From the NCBI RefSeq assembly GCF_003814515.1, contig NZ_RKQJ01000001.1, positions 1,240,001 through 1,304,000 of the forward strand: DNA of 64,000 nt, written 5' to 3'. This DNA is from Salinicoccus roseus (GTDB lineage Bacteria > Bacillota > Bacilli > Staphylococcales > Salinicoccaceae). Numbering within the stretch: the first letter of the stretch is position 1; each line of letters opens with the position of its first letter. Below are positions 63,865-64,000 of the stretch, piece after piece. Below the pieces are notes generated by a model. It did no database searches. It was not told the origin of the DNA and saw only the letters and a list, made by a program, of their open reading frames with translations. The position numbers were made by a program, and so were the translations under genes.

Positions 63865-64000
63865 CTATAAATAATCCCTGAAGCGCTGTACCGCCTGATG
63901 GACGGCACCTTTCTCCTTCATCAGGGCTTCATATGAGCCCGATTCGATGATGCGCCCCTGCTCCATATAATGGATGAAATCGAATGATTCGAGTCTGCTG
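63865..64000 (-). CDS. C-terminal end of an ABC exporter ATPase (CydC/CydD-like), cut by window edge
   Basis: Forty-four codons and a stop. The translation SRLESFDFIHYMEQGRIIESGSYEALMKEKGAV matches the region after the H-loop in ABC exporter nucleotide-binding domains (HRL...D-x-I-x-V-L-x-x-G-x-I-x-E-x-G). The pattern suits fused membrane-ATPase exporters such as CydC; the name is tentative because the rest lies outside. It precedes the second degV on the same strand. Confidence 0.75.
   Translation of the reverse strand, partial: SRLESFDFIHYMEQGRIIESGSYEALMKEKGAVHQAVQRFRDYL

Overview
This window reads as chromosomal backbone of a Gram-positive coccus of the family Staphylococcaceae. The gene order runs from recQ, nrdIEF, a siderophore (sst-type) operon and murB, through tagO, comF, hpf, secA, prfB, uvrBA, hprK-lgt, trxB and rapZ-yvcK-whiA, to clpP and cggR-gap. 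That is the order I know from staphylococci. The base composition is clearly more GC-rich than Staphylococcus and many proteins are acidic, which suggests a moderately halophilic relative such as Salinicoccus. The genus is inference. I see no transposase, integrase, prophage gene, CRISPR array or plasmid gene. All genes look intact apart from the two cut by the window edges.

Layout. 1-2.9 kb: gap (cut), its regulator cggR with a readable operator, a glutaredoxin-like protein, a split ThrE-type exporter and tRNA-Arg(CCG). 3-5.1 kb: clpP under a CtsR box, an SDR39U1-type epimerase and a PspC-domain protein. 5.1-12.8 kb, minus strand: rapZ-yvcK-whiA, trxB, and hprK-lgt-acyltransferase-TPR. 13-20.5 kb: csbA and uvrB-uvrA-DUF4097, with a LexA box, plus an HD nucleotidase and a TlpA-like thioredoxin. 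20.6-27 kb: a LysM-NlpC/P60 wall hydrolase with a WalR box, a cytochrome c lipoprotein with a SigB-type promoter, prfB with its programmed frameshift, secA and hpf. 27-36.6 kb: comFA-comFC, degV, yigZ, tagO, an LCP protein, a GGDEF protein, a YtxJ bacilliredoxin, a YkyA-like lipoprotein and murB. 36.7-41.9 kb: a Fur-controlled siderophore transporter, a degenerate SDR and a YtkA-like lipoprotein. 42-45.7 kb: ribD-ribE-ribBA-ribH behind an FMN riboswitch. 45.7-49.4 kb: nrdI-nrdE-nrdF with NrdR boxes. 49.5-57.6 kb: an EamA transporter, recQ, a reduced pxpB/pxpC pair, pabA with a pabB-pabC fusion, and an MFS transporter. 57.6-64 kb: a GlsB/YeaQ-type protein with a SigB-type promoter, a coiled-coil membrane protein, a PLD-helicase-DUF3427 protein, a CNNM/CorC transporter, a second degV and the end of an ABC exporter.

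Regulation is unusually legible. Recognisable sites exist for CggR, CtsR, LexA, WalR, SigB (two promoters), Fur, NrdR and the FMN riboswitch. Three strong inverted repeats near eamA and between pabA and the MFS gene have no regulator I can name.

Most of the window is ordinary core genome and I do not find a convincing new multi-gene system. The items most worth a second look are the PxpB N-terminal-domain-only gene fused by overlap to pxpC with no pxpA; the unassigned operators of eamA and the MFS gene; the LexA box placed in the loop of the csbA terminator; the degenerate SDR; the GGDEF protein with an altered signature; and the PLD-helicase-DUF3427 protein.
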